Assembly (NCBI GenBank): GCA_002494135.1
Contig: DLBG01000015.1
Span: 1-13,563 of the forward strand
Source: Lachnospiraceae bacterium UBA7027
GTDB lineage: Bacteria > Bacillota > Clostridia > Lachnospirales > Lachnospiraceae
Reading direction: 5' to 3'
Length of the DNA: 13,563 nt
Part shown: one piece after another, positions 1 through 5,940 of the stretch
Numbering within the stretch: the first letter of the stretch is position 1
Layout of the letters: the number at the start of each line of letters is the position of its first letter
The notes under the pieces: generated by a model
What the model was told of the DNA's origin: nothing
The model's database searches: none
What the model saw: only the letters and a program-made list of their open reading frames with translations
Program-made: the position numbers and the translations under genes

Positions 1-180
1 ATCATCGTTCTGACCAAGGGCACCAAGGGTTCCGACGAATTAAAGAAAGAGATTCAGACCTACGTAAAGAGCCATACCGCTCCTTACAAGTATCCGAGAA
101 TCGTGGACTTTGTGGATGAACTGCCCAAGACCATTTCCGGTAAGGTAAGACGTGTGGATTTGCGTAAGGAAAGCAAGTAA
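1..180 (+). CDS. AMP-forming acyl-CoA synthetase, C-terminal end (5' truncated by window)
   Basis: This is the last 59 codons of a gene that begins before the window; frame 1 is open from base 1 to a TAA at 178-180. The peptide has the C-terminal subdomain signature of the ANL (acyl/acetyl-CoA synthetase) superfamily: a YKYPR segment followed by FVDELPKTISGKVRR. In this family the lysine of the SGK motif is the catalytic lysine for adenylate formation. By family knowledge the full enzyme, usually 500-570 residues, activates a carboxylic acid with ATP and transfers it to CoA. The YKYPR/ELPKTISGK form fits medium-chain or acetyl-type acyl-CoA synthetases. The substrate cannot be read from this fragment. 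It ends about 160 bases before the next gene, which has its own promoter. Confidence 0.88.
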   Translation: MIVLTKGTKGSDELKKEIQTYVKSHTAPYKYPRIVDFVDELPKTISGKVRRVDLRKESK

Positions 181-182
181 CG

Positions 183-210
183 GCAACCCCGGAATAATGC
201 CGGGATTTGC
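183..210 (+). terminator. Hairpin just after the acyl-CoA synthetase stop, possible weak terminator
   Basis: Three bases after the stop, GCAA (183-186) and CCCGG (188-192) can pair with CCGGG (200-204) and TTGC (207-210) around a short AT loop, with a small internal mismatch. The position is right for a transcript end, but no clear T-tract follows (the next bases are ATAAAGTAAA). Termination is therefore uncertain, and it may only be a 3'-end stabilising hairpin. Confidence 0.4.
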
Positions 211-259
211 ATAAAGTAAACTTAATATTGCAGAATTAAAGCGGATGTCATTCAACTTT

Positions 260-295
260 GCCGACAATGACAGTTACTGTCGGCTGTGATATTCT
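260..295 (+). promoter_or_regulatory. Promoter for the DIP1984-like gene, -35 covered by nested inverted repeats
   Basis: ATGACA (267-272) and TATTCT (290-295) are separated by 17 bases, and a TG one base before the -10 makes it an extended -10 element. The predicted transcript start is near 302, about 38 bases ahead of the gene at 340. The -35 lies inside an inverted repeat, GCCGACA (260-266) with TGTCGGC (278-284). A second, overlapping perfect repeat, GACAG-TTA-CTGTC, lies at 269-281. Dyads over a -35 are typical repressor operators, but which protein binds here is unknown. Confidence 0.6.
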
Positions 296-339
296 CCTTA
301 TCAGAGACGAGTTAACGAGAGATTATGGAGGGTAAAACA

Positions 340-855
340 ATGAAGAAGATGACATCCGCTTATGCTAATAAAGTACTTCGCAAATTGGGCGAGGATAAGG
401 AATTCTGGCGCGAGAAGGAACAGGAGGGTTACCTCTATGTTGCGGCGCTCGATGAAGAGCCTGTAATCCCCGATTACAACTACGAAGAAGTTGCAAAGAA
501 TATTGCCGACATCGATGAGCAAATCGTAAAGATTAAGCACGCCATCAATGTGACAAACTGCTTAAACACCGTACCGGTCGGCGGTGAGCAGATGAGCATT
601 GATACCATTTTGGTAAAAATGGCGCAGCTTAACCGCCGCAAGTCGGTTCTTGACCGCATGCGCAAGCAGCAGCCCAAGACGCGAATCAACTCGGGGATGT
701 ATTCCTCAAGGAAGACGGCACCCGAATACCAGTACATCAATTATGACCTTGATGTCATAAAGAAAGAGTACGAACAAATCGATGCGATCATCGCGGAAAT
801 GCAGATGGCGCTCGACAAATACAACCAGACGGTTGAGTTCGAGGTCGACATTTAA
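340..855 (+). CDS. Small alpha-helical protein, resembles DIP1984 family (function unknown)
   Basis: The product is 171 residues, rich in charged and helical segments (about 47-72, 86-112 and 133-166), with no signal peptide, membrane segment or catalytic motif. I chose the ATG at 340 over the in-frame ATG at 325 because GGAGGG (327-332) sits 7 bases before 340 and overlaps the upstream ATG. The middle part, ADIDEQIVKIKHAINVTN followed by an MSIDTILVKMAQLNRRKSVLDRM segment, resembles the DIP1984 (septicolysin-like) family as I remember it. Those proteins are about 150-170 residues, helical and of unknown function; the old septicolysin name should not be taken as evidence of a toxin. The gene appears to be a single transcription unit with its own promoter and a structured, GC-rich 3' side. 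Family assignment is from memory of sequence patterns. Confidence 0.72.
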   Translation: MKKMTSAYANKVLRKLGEDKEFWREKEQEGYLYVAALDEEPVIPDYNYEEVAKNIADIDEQIVKIKHAINVTNCLNTVPVGGEQMSIDTILVKMAQLNRRKSVLDRMRKQQPKTRINSGMYSSRKTAPEYQYINYDLDVIKKEYEQIDAIIAEMQMALDKYNQTVEFEVDI

Positions 856-967
856 GTTGACCCCGGGCGCCCGCAAGGCGCCGCGGTGCCGTGCCCATAA
901 CCCGGCGCGACACCGTTCCGTGCAGAAGGAAATCGAAACATATTTATGCTGACTCTTGGTTATGAAA

Positions 968-988
968 GGCCCGGACGGGCCATTGTTT
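968..988 (+). terminator. Possible intrinsic terminator
   Basis: GGCCC (968-972) and GGGCC (977-981) form a five-pair GC stem around a GGAC loop, followed by ATTGTTT and preceded by AAA. The stem is short but all G-C, and the T-tract is interrupted. It lies 113 bases past the stop of the DIP1984-like gene and could end that transcript. Confidence 0.45.
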
Positions 989-1098
989 AAGGTTTCGGTT
1001 TCGGATTATTGTGTTATTGAATTCATAACAGTTAACGTTCACGGTTGAATAACAGGATGATCGAATAAAAAAGGATTTCCTTTCTGCAGAAAACTTGA

Positions 1099-1114
1099 AA
1101 TGCCCGCGGGCATT
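1099..1114. repeat. 16-bp perfect palindrome
   Basis: AATGCCCGCGGGCATT reads identically on both strands. As RNA it can fold only with a small CGCG loop; as DNA it is a symmetric dyad of the kind bound by a dimeric protein. It ends one base before the strong terminator stem. Confidence 0.85.
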
Positions 1115-1115
1115 C

Positions 1116-1151
1116 GGAGCATGGAAGTTCGGTTTTACATGCTCCTTTTTT
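1116..1151 (+). terminator. Strong rho-independent terminator with no gene directly before it
   Basis: GGAGCATG (1116-1123) pairs perfectly with CATGCTCC (1138-1145) over a 14-base loop and is followed at once by TTTTTT (1146-1151). Orientation is + strand only, since no matching A-run lies on the left side. The nearest upstream stop codon is at 855, so it ends either a long 3' UTR or an unrecognised non-coding transcript. Confidence 0.8.
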
Positions 1152-1291
1152 ACTTCTTATTTGCATTTTTTGTGCCGGTAATGGCATTATTTGCCACCTT
1201 TTGTTAGAAGCAAAAAAAATCAAAAGATATAAATAATTATTATTTTTTTTATACTGCATAAATAATCTAAATCTCACCGGAGTGTTTATAA

Positions 1292-1324
1292 TTATTGACA
1301 AAGTACCTAAAAAGTTTACAATAA
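1292..1324 (+). promoter_or_regulatory. hipBA promoter with overlapping inverted repeat (likely HipB operator)
   Basis: TTGACA (1295-1300) and TACAAT (1317-1322) are spaced by 16 bases, giving a near-consensus sigma-A promoter. The predicted start is around 1329, leaving a very short leader before the AAAGGAGG site (1331-1338) and the ATG at 1346. TTATTG (1292-1297) and its complement CAATAA (1319-1324) lie over the -35 and -10 elements. HipB-type antitoxins autorepress by binding such symmetric sites, so this repeat is a reasonable operator candidate; binding itself is inferred. Confidence 0.72.
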
Positions 1325-1345
1325 TAAACAAAAGGAGGAATAGGT

Positions 1346-1663
1346 ATGCAGGATGATAATTATTCTTCAAAAACAAATTATCTTGGACCGAATCTGTCGA
1401 TAATTATGGAAGAGATGGGTAACCAGATAAGGCTTGCGCGATTGCGGAGAGATTATCCTTCCGAGATAATTGCAAAGAGAGCCGGAATCAGCCGCGCGAC
1501 TCTTTGGAAGATAGAAAAAGGGGATGCCAGTGTGTCGATTGGAGCTTATGCCAAGGTTCTTAACGCACTTAATATGGAGCGTGATCTTTTATATATTGCA
1601 AAAGATGATGCTTTTGGAAAACTATTGCAAGATGCGAAGATTGAGAATAAGTATAAGAGGTAA
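1346..1663 (+). CDS. hipB: HipB-type antitoxin, XRE-family DNA-binding protein
   Basis: The product is 105 residues with one XRE/Cro helix-turn-helix at about 26-82. The recognisable core is IRLARLRRDYPSEIIAKRAG followed by ISRATLWKIEKG, which is the classic second and third helix pattern. The first 20 residues and the charged tail (88-105) lie outside the HTH fold, and such tails often contact the kinase. A canonical AAAGGAGG site 7 bases upstream decides the start. The stop is two bases before the hipA start, so the pair is translationally linked. In this family the protein neutralises HipA and, alone or with HipA, represses its own promoter. The identity as an XRE regulator is certain; the antitoxin role follows from the adjacent hipA. 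Confidence 0.88.
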   Translation: MQDDNYSSKTNYLGPNLSIIMEEMGNQIRLARLRRDYPSEIIAKRAGISRATLWKIEKGDASVSIGAYAKVLNALNMERDLLYIAKDDAFGKLLQDAKIENKYKR

Positions 1664-1665
1664 AC

Positions 1666-2937
1666 ATGGCAAAAATAAACGAGTTTAATATTATAGCCGG
1701 ATGGAAAGAAAATAATGAAAACAGGATTGGTAAATGTCGAATTCTGTCCGCCAGAGGAAGTGAGATTATTTCATTTGAATATAATCCTGACTGGCTGCGC
1801 GCCAATCCATCGCTAATACTTGATCCAAGTATGTTTCAAACCACAGGTGTTCAGTATCCCCAAAGTGACAATGAGAGTTTTGGATTTTTGGCAGATATCG
1901 CACCGGACAGGTGGGGACGGAAATTGATAGAAAGAAGAGAAGAAATCTTAGCGAAGGAAGAATCAAGACCCAAAAAAACACTAATGTTTAGTGATTATTT
2001 GATTGGTGTAAGCGACTATACGAGACAGGGAGGTATCAGAATAGAAAACGGTAAAGAATATCTTTCTCAATCACGGGATTTAGATGTTCCTCCTGTCGAA
2101 AAAATCAGAAGTATAGAAAATGCTTCCATAGAATTAGAAAAAGGAAACAAAGATGTTTCTGATTGGATAAAACTTATTGTTGCGCCCGGATCTTCTTTGG
2201 GTGGAGCCAGACCGAAAGCAAATATTAAAGAAACAGATGGTTCGTTGTGGATTGCCAAATTTCCGTCCATAAATGATGATTTTGATATAGCAGCATGGGA
2301 AATGGTAGCACATGATCTGGCTTCCATGTGTGGTATAAGCGTTCCGGAAGCAAGAATTGTAAAACTTTCAAAATATGGCAATACGTTTCTTGTAAAGAGG
2401 TTTGATCGGAAAAATGTTGGAGTAGAGGAACAACGTCGAATTCATTATGCATCAGCCATGACGATGTTGGGCGAGAAAGATGGAGGCCAAAGCAGAAGCT
2501 ATCTTGATTTGGTTGAAGTTATAGAGAAAATATGCGGAAATAATCTTGAAAAAGACTTAAAAGAGTTATGGTACCGATTGATTCTAAATGTTTGTATAAG
2601 CAATACGGATGATCATTTGCGGAATCACGGTTTTCTGTTGAATCAGGATAATACTTGGTCATTGTCACCGGCTTTTGACATAAATCCAAATCCGAATAAA
2701 AACCATTTGGCACTTTATATTGATTTTTTTTCTAGCGAAAAGGATTTATCAACGGTATTGAAAATTCATGATTATTTCCGAATTACTGAAGAGGATGCAA
2801 AGCGTGATATTTACAGAATTGCTGAAATAGTTAATAACAACTGGCGTCCGATTGCAAAGAAATATGGAATTTCAAAGTCGGAACAGTTGCGTATGGAGAA
2901 TTGCTTTGAGCCGGCGCAACGAGTAAAAATGCTTTGA
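1666..2937 (+). CDS. hipA: HipA-type serine/threonine kinase toxin
   Basis: The 423-residue product has the length and layout of full HipA: an N-terminal domain (about 10-115, with FGFLADIAPDRWGR at 72-85) and a C-terminal kinase domain (about 170-395). GSSLGGARPKA (175-185) matches the flexible loop of E. coli HipA, with S177 aligning to the autophosphorylated S150. K198 (IAKFP) is the likely ATP-binding lysine, NTDDHLRN (313-320) the catalytic loop with D315, and SPAFDINP the metal site with D338. All key residues are present, so it should be an active kinase. In E. coli, HipA phosphorylates glutamyl-tRNA synthetase, raises (p)ppGpp through uncharged tRNA and causes persistence; the target here is unknown. 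The gene follows hipB after two bases, with AAGAGG (1655-1660) as ribosome binding site. It is visibly AT-rich (only 18 of 60 G/C at 2701-2760), suggesting horizontal transfer. Confidence 0.93.
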   Translation: MAKINEFNIIAGWKENNENRIGKCRILSARGSEIISFEYNPDWLRANPSLILDPSMFQTTGVQYPQSDNESFGFLADIAPDRWGRKLIERREEILAKEESRPKKTLMFSDYLIGVSDYTRQGGIRIENGKEYLSQSRDLDVPPVEKIRSIENASIELEKGNKDVSDWIKLIVAPGSSLGGARPKANIKETDGSLWIAKFPSINDDFDIAAWEMVAHDLASMCGISVPEARIVKLSKYGNTFLVKRFDRKNVGVEEQRRIHYASAMTMLGEKDGGQSRSYLDLVEVIEKICGNNLEKDLKELWYRLILNVCISNTDDHLRNHGFLLNQDNTWSLSPAFDINPNPNKNHLALYIDFFSSEKDLSTVLKIHDYFRITEEDAKRDIYRIAEIVNNNWRPIAKKYGISKSEQLRMENCFEPAQRVKML

Positions 2938-3090
2938 TACAGATATAGTTATATGCGTTTGATTTATCCGGTTGATTGGGGGGGATTAATACGCGGAATA
3001 ATCTTTTTGATTTTGCCTGCAGGTGTTTGTTTTTTGGGTAAGCTGATGAATAAAAGATATGTTGCCTATCCCTAAATATAATGTGAAAGT

Positions 3091-3130
3091 CCGAAAAAAG
3101 CGTGACAATTCGGGCAGACTGTGATATTCT
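3091..3130 (+). promoter_or_regulatory. Promoter of the orphan XRE gene
   Basis: GTGACA (3102-3107) and TATTCT (3125-3130) are separated by 17 bases, with an extended -10 TG. A short inverted repeat, CCGAA (3091-3095) with TTCGG (3109-3113), brackets the -35 and may be an operator. The last 12 spacer and -10 bases, CTGTGATATTCT, are identical to those of the promoter at 260-295. Between hipA and this promoter (2938-3090) I see no gene, no clear terminator and only AT-rich sequence. Confidence 0.6.
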
Positions 3131-3176
3131 ACAATGATTCCACCAACTGTGTTTTTGTATAAAGGAGGAAGGTAAA

Positions 3177-3530
3177 ATGTATTGCAGACCTGAATATGAC
3201 ATGCGGCAGATCGGCCGCAACCTAAGACGCCTCCGTGAGCGTAAAAACCTTACGGTAGAGCAGGTACGCGAGTACCTTTGCCTTGGCACCGTACAGGCAG
3301 TTTACAAGTACGAAACCGGCAAGTCCTATCCACAAGCCGACACAATGTTTGCGCTGATGGAACTCTACGACGCAGACTTACACGATGTAATAGGAGAGAG
3401 CGATGAGCTCTCTCCTGTTCATTTTATACGGGTTTTAAGCATTCCTCTTTTTTGCCGGCCTAATAGCTTCCTTTGGACCGGCTTGTATACCGGGAAAAGT
3501 ATAAAACTATTTACTTTGTGTAAAATATAG
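3177..3530 (+). CDS. Small XRE-family transcriptional regulator with an atypical C-terminal tail
   Basis: The ATG at 3177 is fixed by AAGGAGG (3162-3168) eight bases upstream. Residues about 10-65 form an XRE helix-turn-helix: IGRNLRRLRERKNLTVEQVR, then LGTVQAVYKYETGKSYPQ, then a final helix through LMELYDADLHDVI. The protein is therefore a DNA-binding regulator, probably dimeric and cytoplasmic. The remaining 45 residues or so lack heptads or charge pattern and are encoded across a nine-pair terminator-like hairpin (3393-3415). In the next frame TAA-TAG occurs at 3388-3393, immediately before the hairpin, so a one-base indel could have extended an ancestrally shorter protein. The annotated end is the first in-frame stop; whether the full tail is made is uncertain because transcription may stop at the hairpin. 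Its target may be its own promoter dyad or the operon downstream. Confidence 0.78.
   Translation: MYCRPEYDMRQIGRNLRRLRERKNLTVEQVREYLCLGTVQAVYKYETGKSYPQADTMFALMELYDADLHDVIGESDELSPVHFIRVLSIPLFCRPNSFLWTGLYTGKSIKLFTLCKI
3393..3428 (+). terminator. Terminator-like hairpin inside the end of the XRE frame
   Basis: GGAGAGAGC (3393-3401) pairs perfectly with GCTCTCTCC (3407-3415) over a GATGA loop, followed by TGTTCATTTTATA. The stem is strong; the T-tract is broken. It falls between the conserved HTH part of the gene and the next promoter, where a terminator would be expected, yet it is in the middle of an open frame. Confidence 0.55.
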
Positions 3531-3559
3531 TTGACATTATGCCAAAGAAGTATTACTAT
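3531..3559 (+). promoter_or_regulatory. Promoter of the CPBP protease operon
   Basis: Consensus TTGACA (3531-3536) directly follows the TAG of the preceding frame, and TACTAT (3554-3559) follows after 17 bases. A start near 3566 leaves about 45 bases of leader before the ATG at 3612. This also argues against the longer in-frame reading of the protease gene that would start within the promoter. Confidence 0.6.
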
Positions 3560-3611
3560 ACGATTAAGTCGACGGGCAGCTTATTGTTTTATTGTAAATT
3601 GGAGAATGTAT

Positions 3612-4793
3612 ATGAAAACCAAAATATCGTATTTTTTATCCGTAATACTGATTATTCCTCTTTATGTGATGCTTTTTTTGGTAAGCCCTTCGGATGCGGG
3701 AAACATAATTGCACCGCCTTGGCTTTCGGCAGTGTGCGTACTGCTTTCAGTCGTAACCTTTGTTTTGTTTATCCTGAATCTGGTTGCCGATAAAAATGAG
3801 GATGCAGGAATAAAGGACCGTGCAGGCAGCGTTATTTTAAGATATTCCTTCTTTATGCTGGTTGTGACGCTTATTCAGCTGCTGATTTCCAATATCATCG
3901 CCCGGCTGCCGATAGAAATCAGTCCGACGGCGAAGTCTACAATTTCGTTTCTGATGATTGTGTTAAGTTTTGATGTAATCGGATTCCCGCTTCTTCTGTT
4001 TTTACTGAAAAAGATTCCGTCAAATCCGGTTGCGAAGAAGAAAATCGGTTTTCCGGGGTATCTGGCATACATCCTGATGACTGCAGGCCTGGTAGGTGTC
4101 GGTGCAATTGCCGGTGCCGTTGTACACCGGATTATTTGTGCTCCGTTTGGCGGAGCAAGCAGTGAAATCCAGAAAATTCTTATGAATTCTGCACCTTTAC
4201 CGAGAATTCTTGTGGCCGGAATTCTTGCCCCGGTTTTTGAGGAACTCGTTTTCCGCAAGCTTCTGATTGACCGTCTGAACAAATACGGAGCTTTTTTTGC
4301 AATCATGGTTTCCGGACTGACTTTCGGACTTTTCCACGGCAACTTTCAGCAGGTATTCTTTGCAACACTGATTGGTTTTATTTTTGCTCAGCTTTACTTA
4401 AAAACCGGAAGAGTGGAACTTACCATCGGACTTCATATGATTGTAAATCTTACCACAACGGTTGTTACCAATACGCTTTTGCAGAAACTGTATCAGGTAA
4501 ATCCGGATCTGAACAGCTCGCCCGAATTTCTGAACGCCAATCCGGAGATTGCCATGCTTTTCGGAATCTACGGGCTCTGGATTATGTTCCTGGGTACCGT
4601 TGTCATTGCGGGATGTATTATCCTGATTGTATTTCTGGCGAAGAAAAAATTTGTTCTTGATCAGACGGAAGATACGCCTTCCAAATCGGAAGCGGTGAAG
4701 GCATTCCTCACAAACAGATACAGTGTATTGTTTTTGCTGATCATCGTTGGACTGTTTCTGCTAAGCTACCTGCCGGTAGTGTTTAAATGGTAG
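3612..4793 (+). CDS. CPBP-family intramembrane glutamic endopeptidase (Abi/CAAX type)
   Basis: The 393-residue polytopic membrane protein carries the three CPBP (Rce1-like) motifs. EELVFRKLL gives the catalytic glutamate pair E210-E211 and R215, FGLFH gives H242, and HMIVN gives H275 and N279. Hydrophobic segments occur at about 4-25, 36-58, 76-97, 110-132, 150-172, 227-245, 248-265, 315-342 and 371-391. I start at the ATG at 3612 because GGAG (3601-3604) lies 7 bases before it and the longer frame from 3531 overlaps the promoter. In eukaryotes the family cleaves CAAX prenyl proteins; in bacteria members act in bacteriocin self-immunity, peptide maturation and regulated proteolysis of anti-sigma factors. 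The gene heads an operon with a membrane protein 42 bases downstream and an XRE regulator. The substrate is unknown; the downstream membrane protein is one guess. Confidence 0.88.
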   Translation: MKTKISYFLSVILIIPLYVMLFLVSPSDAGNIIAPPWLSAVCVLLSVVTFVLFILNLVADKNEDAGIKDRAGSVILRYSFFMLVVTLIQLLISNIIARLPIEISPTAKSTISFLMIVLSFDVIGFPLLLFLLKKIPSNPVAKKKIGFPGYLAYILMTAGLVGVGAIAGAVVHRIICAPFGGASSEIQKILMNSAPLPRILVAGILAPVFEELVFRKLLIDRLNKYGAFFAIMVSGLTFGLFHGNFQQVFFATLIGFIFAQLYLKTGRVELTIGLHMIVNLTTTVVTNTLLQKLYQVNPDLNSSPEFLNANPEIAMLFGIYGLWIMFLGTVVIAGCIILIVFLAKKKFVLDQTEDTPSKSEAVKAFLTNRYSVLFLLIIVGLFLLSYLPVVFKW

Positions 4794-4835
4794 TAAAATC
4801 TGAAAAAACAAATAGAAACGGAAAGGGTTGGTTCT

Positions 4836-5939
4836 ATGAAAAAATCTGTTGTAAAATGTGTCATTTTGGCCGTTGTTCTGGTATTGATGTTATCCTGTCT
4901 GCCGGTTTTTATGCATAAAAAAACCGGGCAGGGCGAAACCGTCATCAAGTGGAATAATACCATTACAAAAACAAATAATCATTTAAGCTCCGAGAGTTCT
5001 TCCATCGATTTTACGATTCCGAAGGAGGGAGAATACAACCTGTATATTTCGCTGATTCCCGAAGGATTCGACAAGAACAGTGTCATGGATGTTGATACCG
5101 GTTCTCTCGGATTTGTTACCGCATCCGTTGTGGAGAATTCCAAGGGGGATGTAGTTTATACCAACGTATCCGGTGCGGTTTTTCTGGATACCACAATCAT
5201 CCTTGAAGCCGGAGATTATAGGCTGACGCATTATTATTTTACCGACGAAGAGAAGTTTTTTGATTTTGCCACCACCTATATCTGCAGTGAGAAACAGGCG
5301 GAAGAACTGATTGAATTTTACGATTTCCCGGGATATGCCGAAAATGCAAACACCGTCTTTTGCTATGAATTCAGCTTCGATAAAACCGACGATTTCCGGG
5401 CACAAACCACGATTTGGGTATTATGGGGCATCCTGGTCGGAATCGTAAGTGCAGTTTTACTTTTTGAGCTTCTGTTAGGTGACGGCGGCAAACAGAGATT
5501 TGACGAAAGACAGATTATGGAACAGGGGAAAGCCTTCAAACTGGGATTTTATACCATGTTAATCATCACGGGTATTCTGGCATGTCTCAATTTTGCCGTG
5601 CCGAACCAGTCGGGAAATTTCGGACTTTATCATGTGATGGGACTTTTTGTTTCGATTTCCGTTTATCTGGTTTATTCAATCTGGACGGAGAGTTATTTCG
5701 CCATCAACCAAAGTACGGCCAAGATGATGATTTTCTTTGCTGTTGTTGCCGCCCTGAACCTTGTAATCAGCATTGTCAATATCCTGCACGGACAGGTCAT
5801 TGTAAACGGTGTACCGACATTCCGTATACTGAATATCATGTGTACCATGCTCTTTGCCGTCATCTTTATCACCGCACTGATTCGCAAAGCGGTGAACGAA
5901 AAGAGTTTATCCTCTGAAGACGAAGAGGAGGACGAATAA
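4836..5939 (+). CDS. Unrecognised membrane protein with outer domain and acidic tail
   Basis: I do not recognise a named family for the full 367-residue protein. An N-terminal hydrophobic anchor or signal (about 5-25, with C21 in a poor lipobox context) is followed by an outer domain (30-188) rich in beta-type, Thr/Ser/Asp sequence. Then come a membrane helix (192-214), a short inner loop with FDERQIMEQGKAFKLGF (222-238), four more helices (about 237-256, 264-284, 297-317, 331-350) and a very acidic tail (ESEDEEEDE-like, 355-367). The DERQ...GKA...GF pattern followed by several helices is common in small Firmicute membrane proteins encoded beside XRE regulators, so the C-terminal half may be such a module fused to a sensory outer domain. 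AAAGGG (4822-4827) precedes the ATG by 8 bases. One base separates it from the next gene, so the two products are probably made together. Confidence 0.72.
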   Translation: MKKSVVKCVILAVVLVLMLSCLPVFMHKKTGQGETVIKWNNTITKTNNHLSSESSSIDFTIPKEGEYNLYISLIPEGFDKNSVMDVDTGSLGFVTASVVENSKGDVVYTNVSGAVFLDTTIILEAGDYRLTHYYFTDEEKFFDFATTYICSEKQAEELIEFYDFPGYAENANTVFCYEFSFDKTDDFRAQTTIWVLWGILVGIVSAVLLFELLLGDGGKQRFDERQIMEQGKAFKLGFYTMLIITGILACLNFAVPNQSGNFGLYHVMGLFVSISVYLVYSIWTESYFAINQSTAKMMIFFAVVAALNLVISIVNILHGQVIVNGVPTFRILNIMCTMLFAVIFITALIRKAVNEKSLSSEDEEEDE

Positions 5940-5940
5940 A

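Larger units (their letters stand above)
856..1274. other. Long gene-free, structure-rich intergenic region
   Basis: No credible ORF is present on either strand. By my count, 47 of the first 60 bases (856-915) are G or C. GGCGCC (866-871) can pair with GGCGCC (877-882) over a CGCAA loop, and CGGTG (884-888) with CACCG (911-915), neither followed by a T-tract. Further on are a terminator-like hairpin (968-988), paired GTTATT/AATAAC arms (1011-1016 and 1047-1052), a 16-bp palindrome (1099-1114) and a strong terminator (1116-1151). From about 1205 the DNA becomes very AT-rich, leading into the hipBA promoter. The region could be a long 3' UTR of the upstream gene or hold a small RNA. Confidence 0.6.

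Noticed and set aside
325..339. Upstream ATG for the DIP1984-like gene
   Set aside because: It overlaps the GGAGGG ribosome site that serves the ATG at 340.
1032..1376. 114-residue minus-strand ORF with hydrophobic start
   Set aside because: It overlaps the hipBA promoter, the strong terminator and the hipB start. The hydrophobicity comes from AT-rich DNA, and it shows no ribosome site or recognisable domain.
3531..3611. N-terminal extension of the CPBP protease by 27 codons
   Set aside because: The extension would start on the TTG of the -35 element and has no ribosome site; GGAG before the ATG at 3612 gives a better start.
3539..3793. 84-residue plus-strand ORF starting just before the CPBP gene
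   Set aside because: It starts inside the promoter region, lacks a ribosome site and overlaps the protease gene in another frame.
3612..4793. Phage-defence (Abi) reading of the CPBP gene
   Set aside because: The Abi label for this family is historical; nothing nearby is a known defence gene, so the general protease call is safer.
4983..5405. 140-residue minus-strand ORF
   Set aside because: Antisense to the outer domain of the membrane protein, with no promoter, ribosome site or family resemblance.
5582..5917. 111-residue plus-strand ORF rich in Cys and Arg
   Set aside because: It is the alternative frame of the membrane-helix part of the 4836 gene; the odd composition is what a shifted frame over hydrophobic codons gives.
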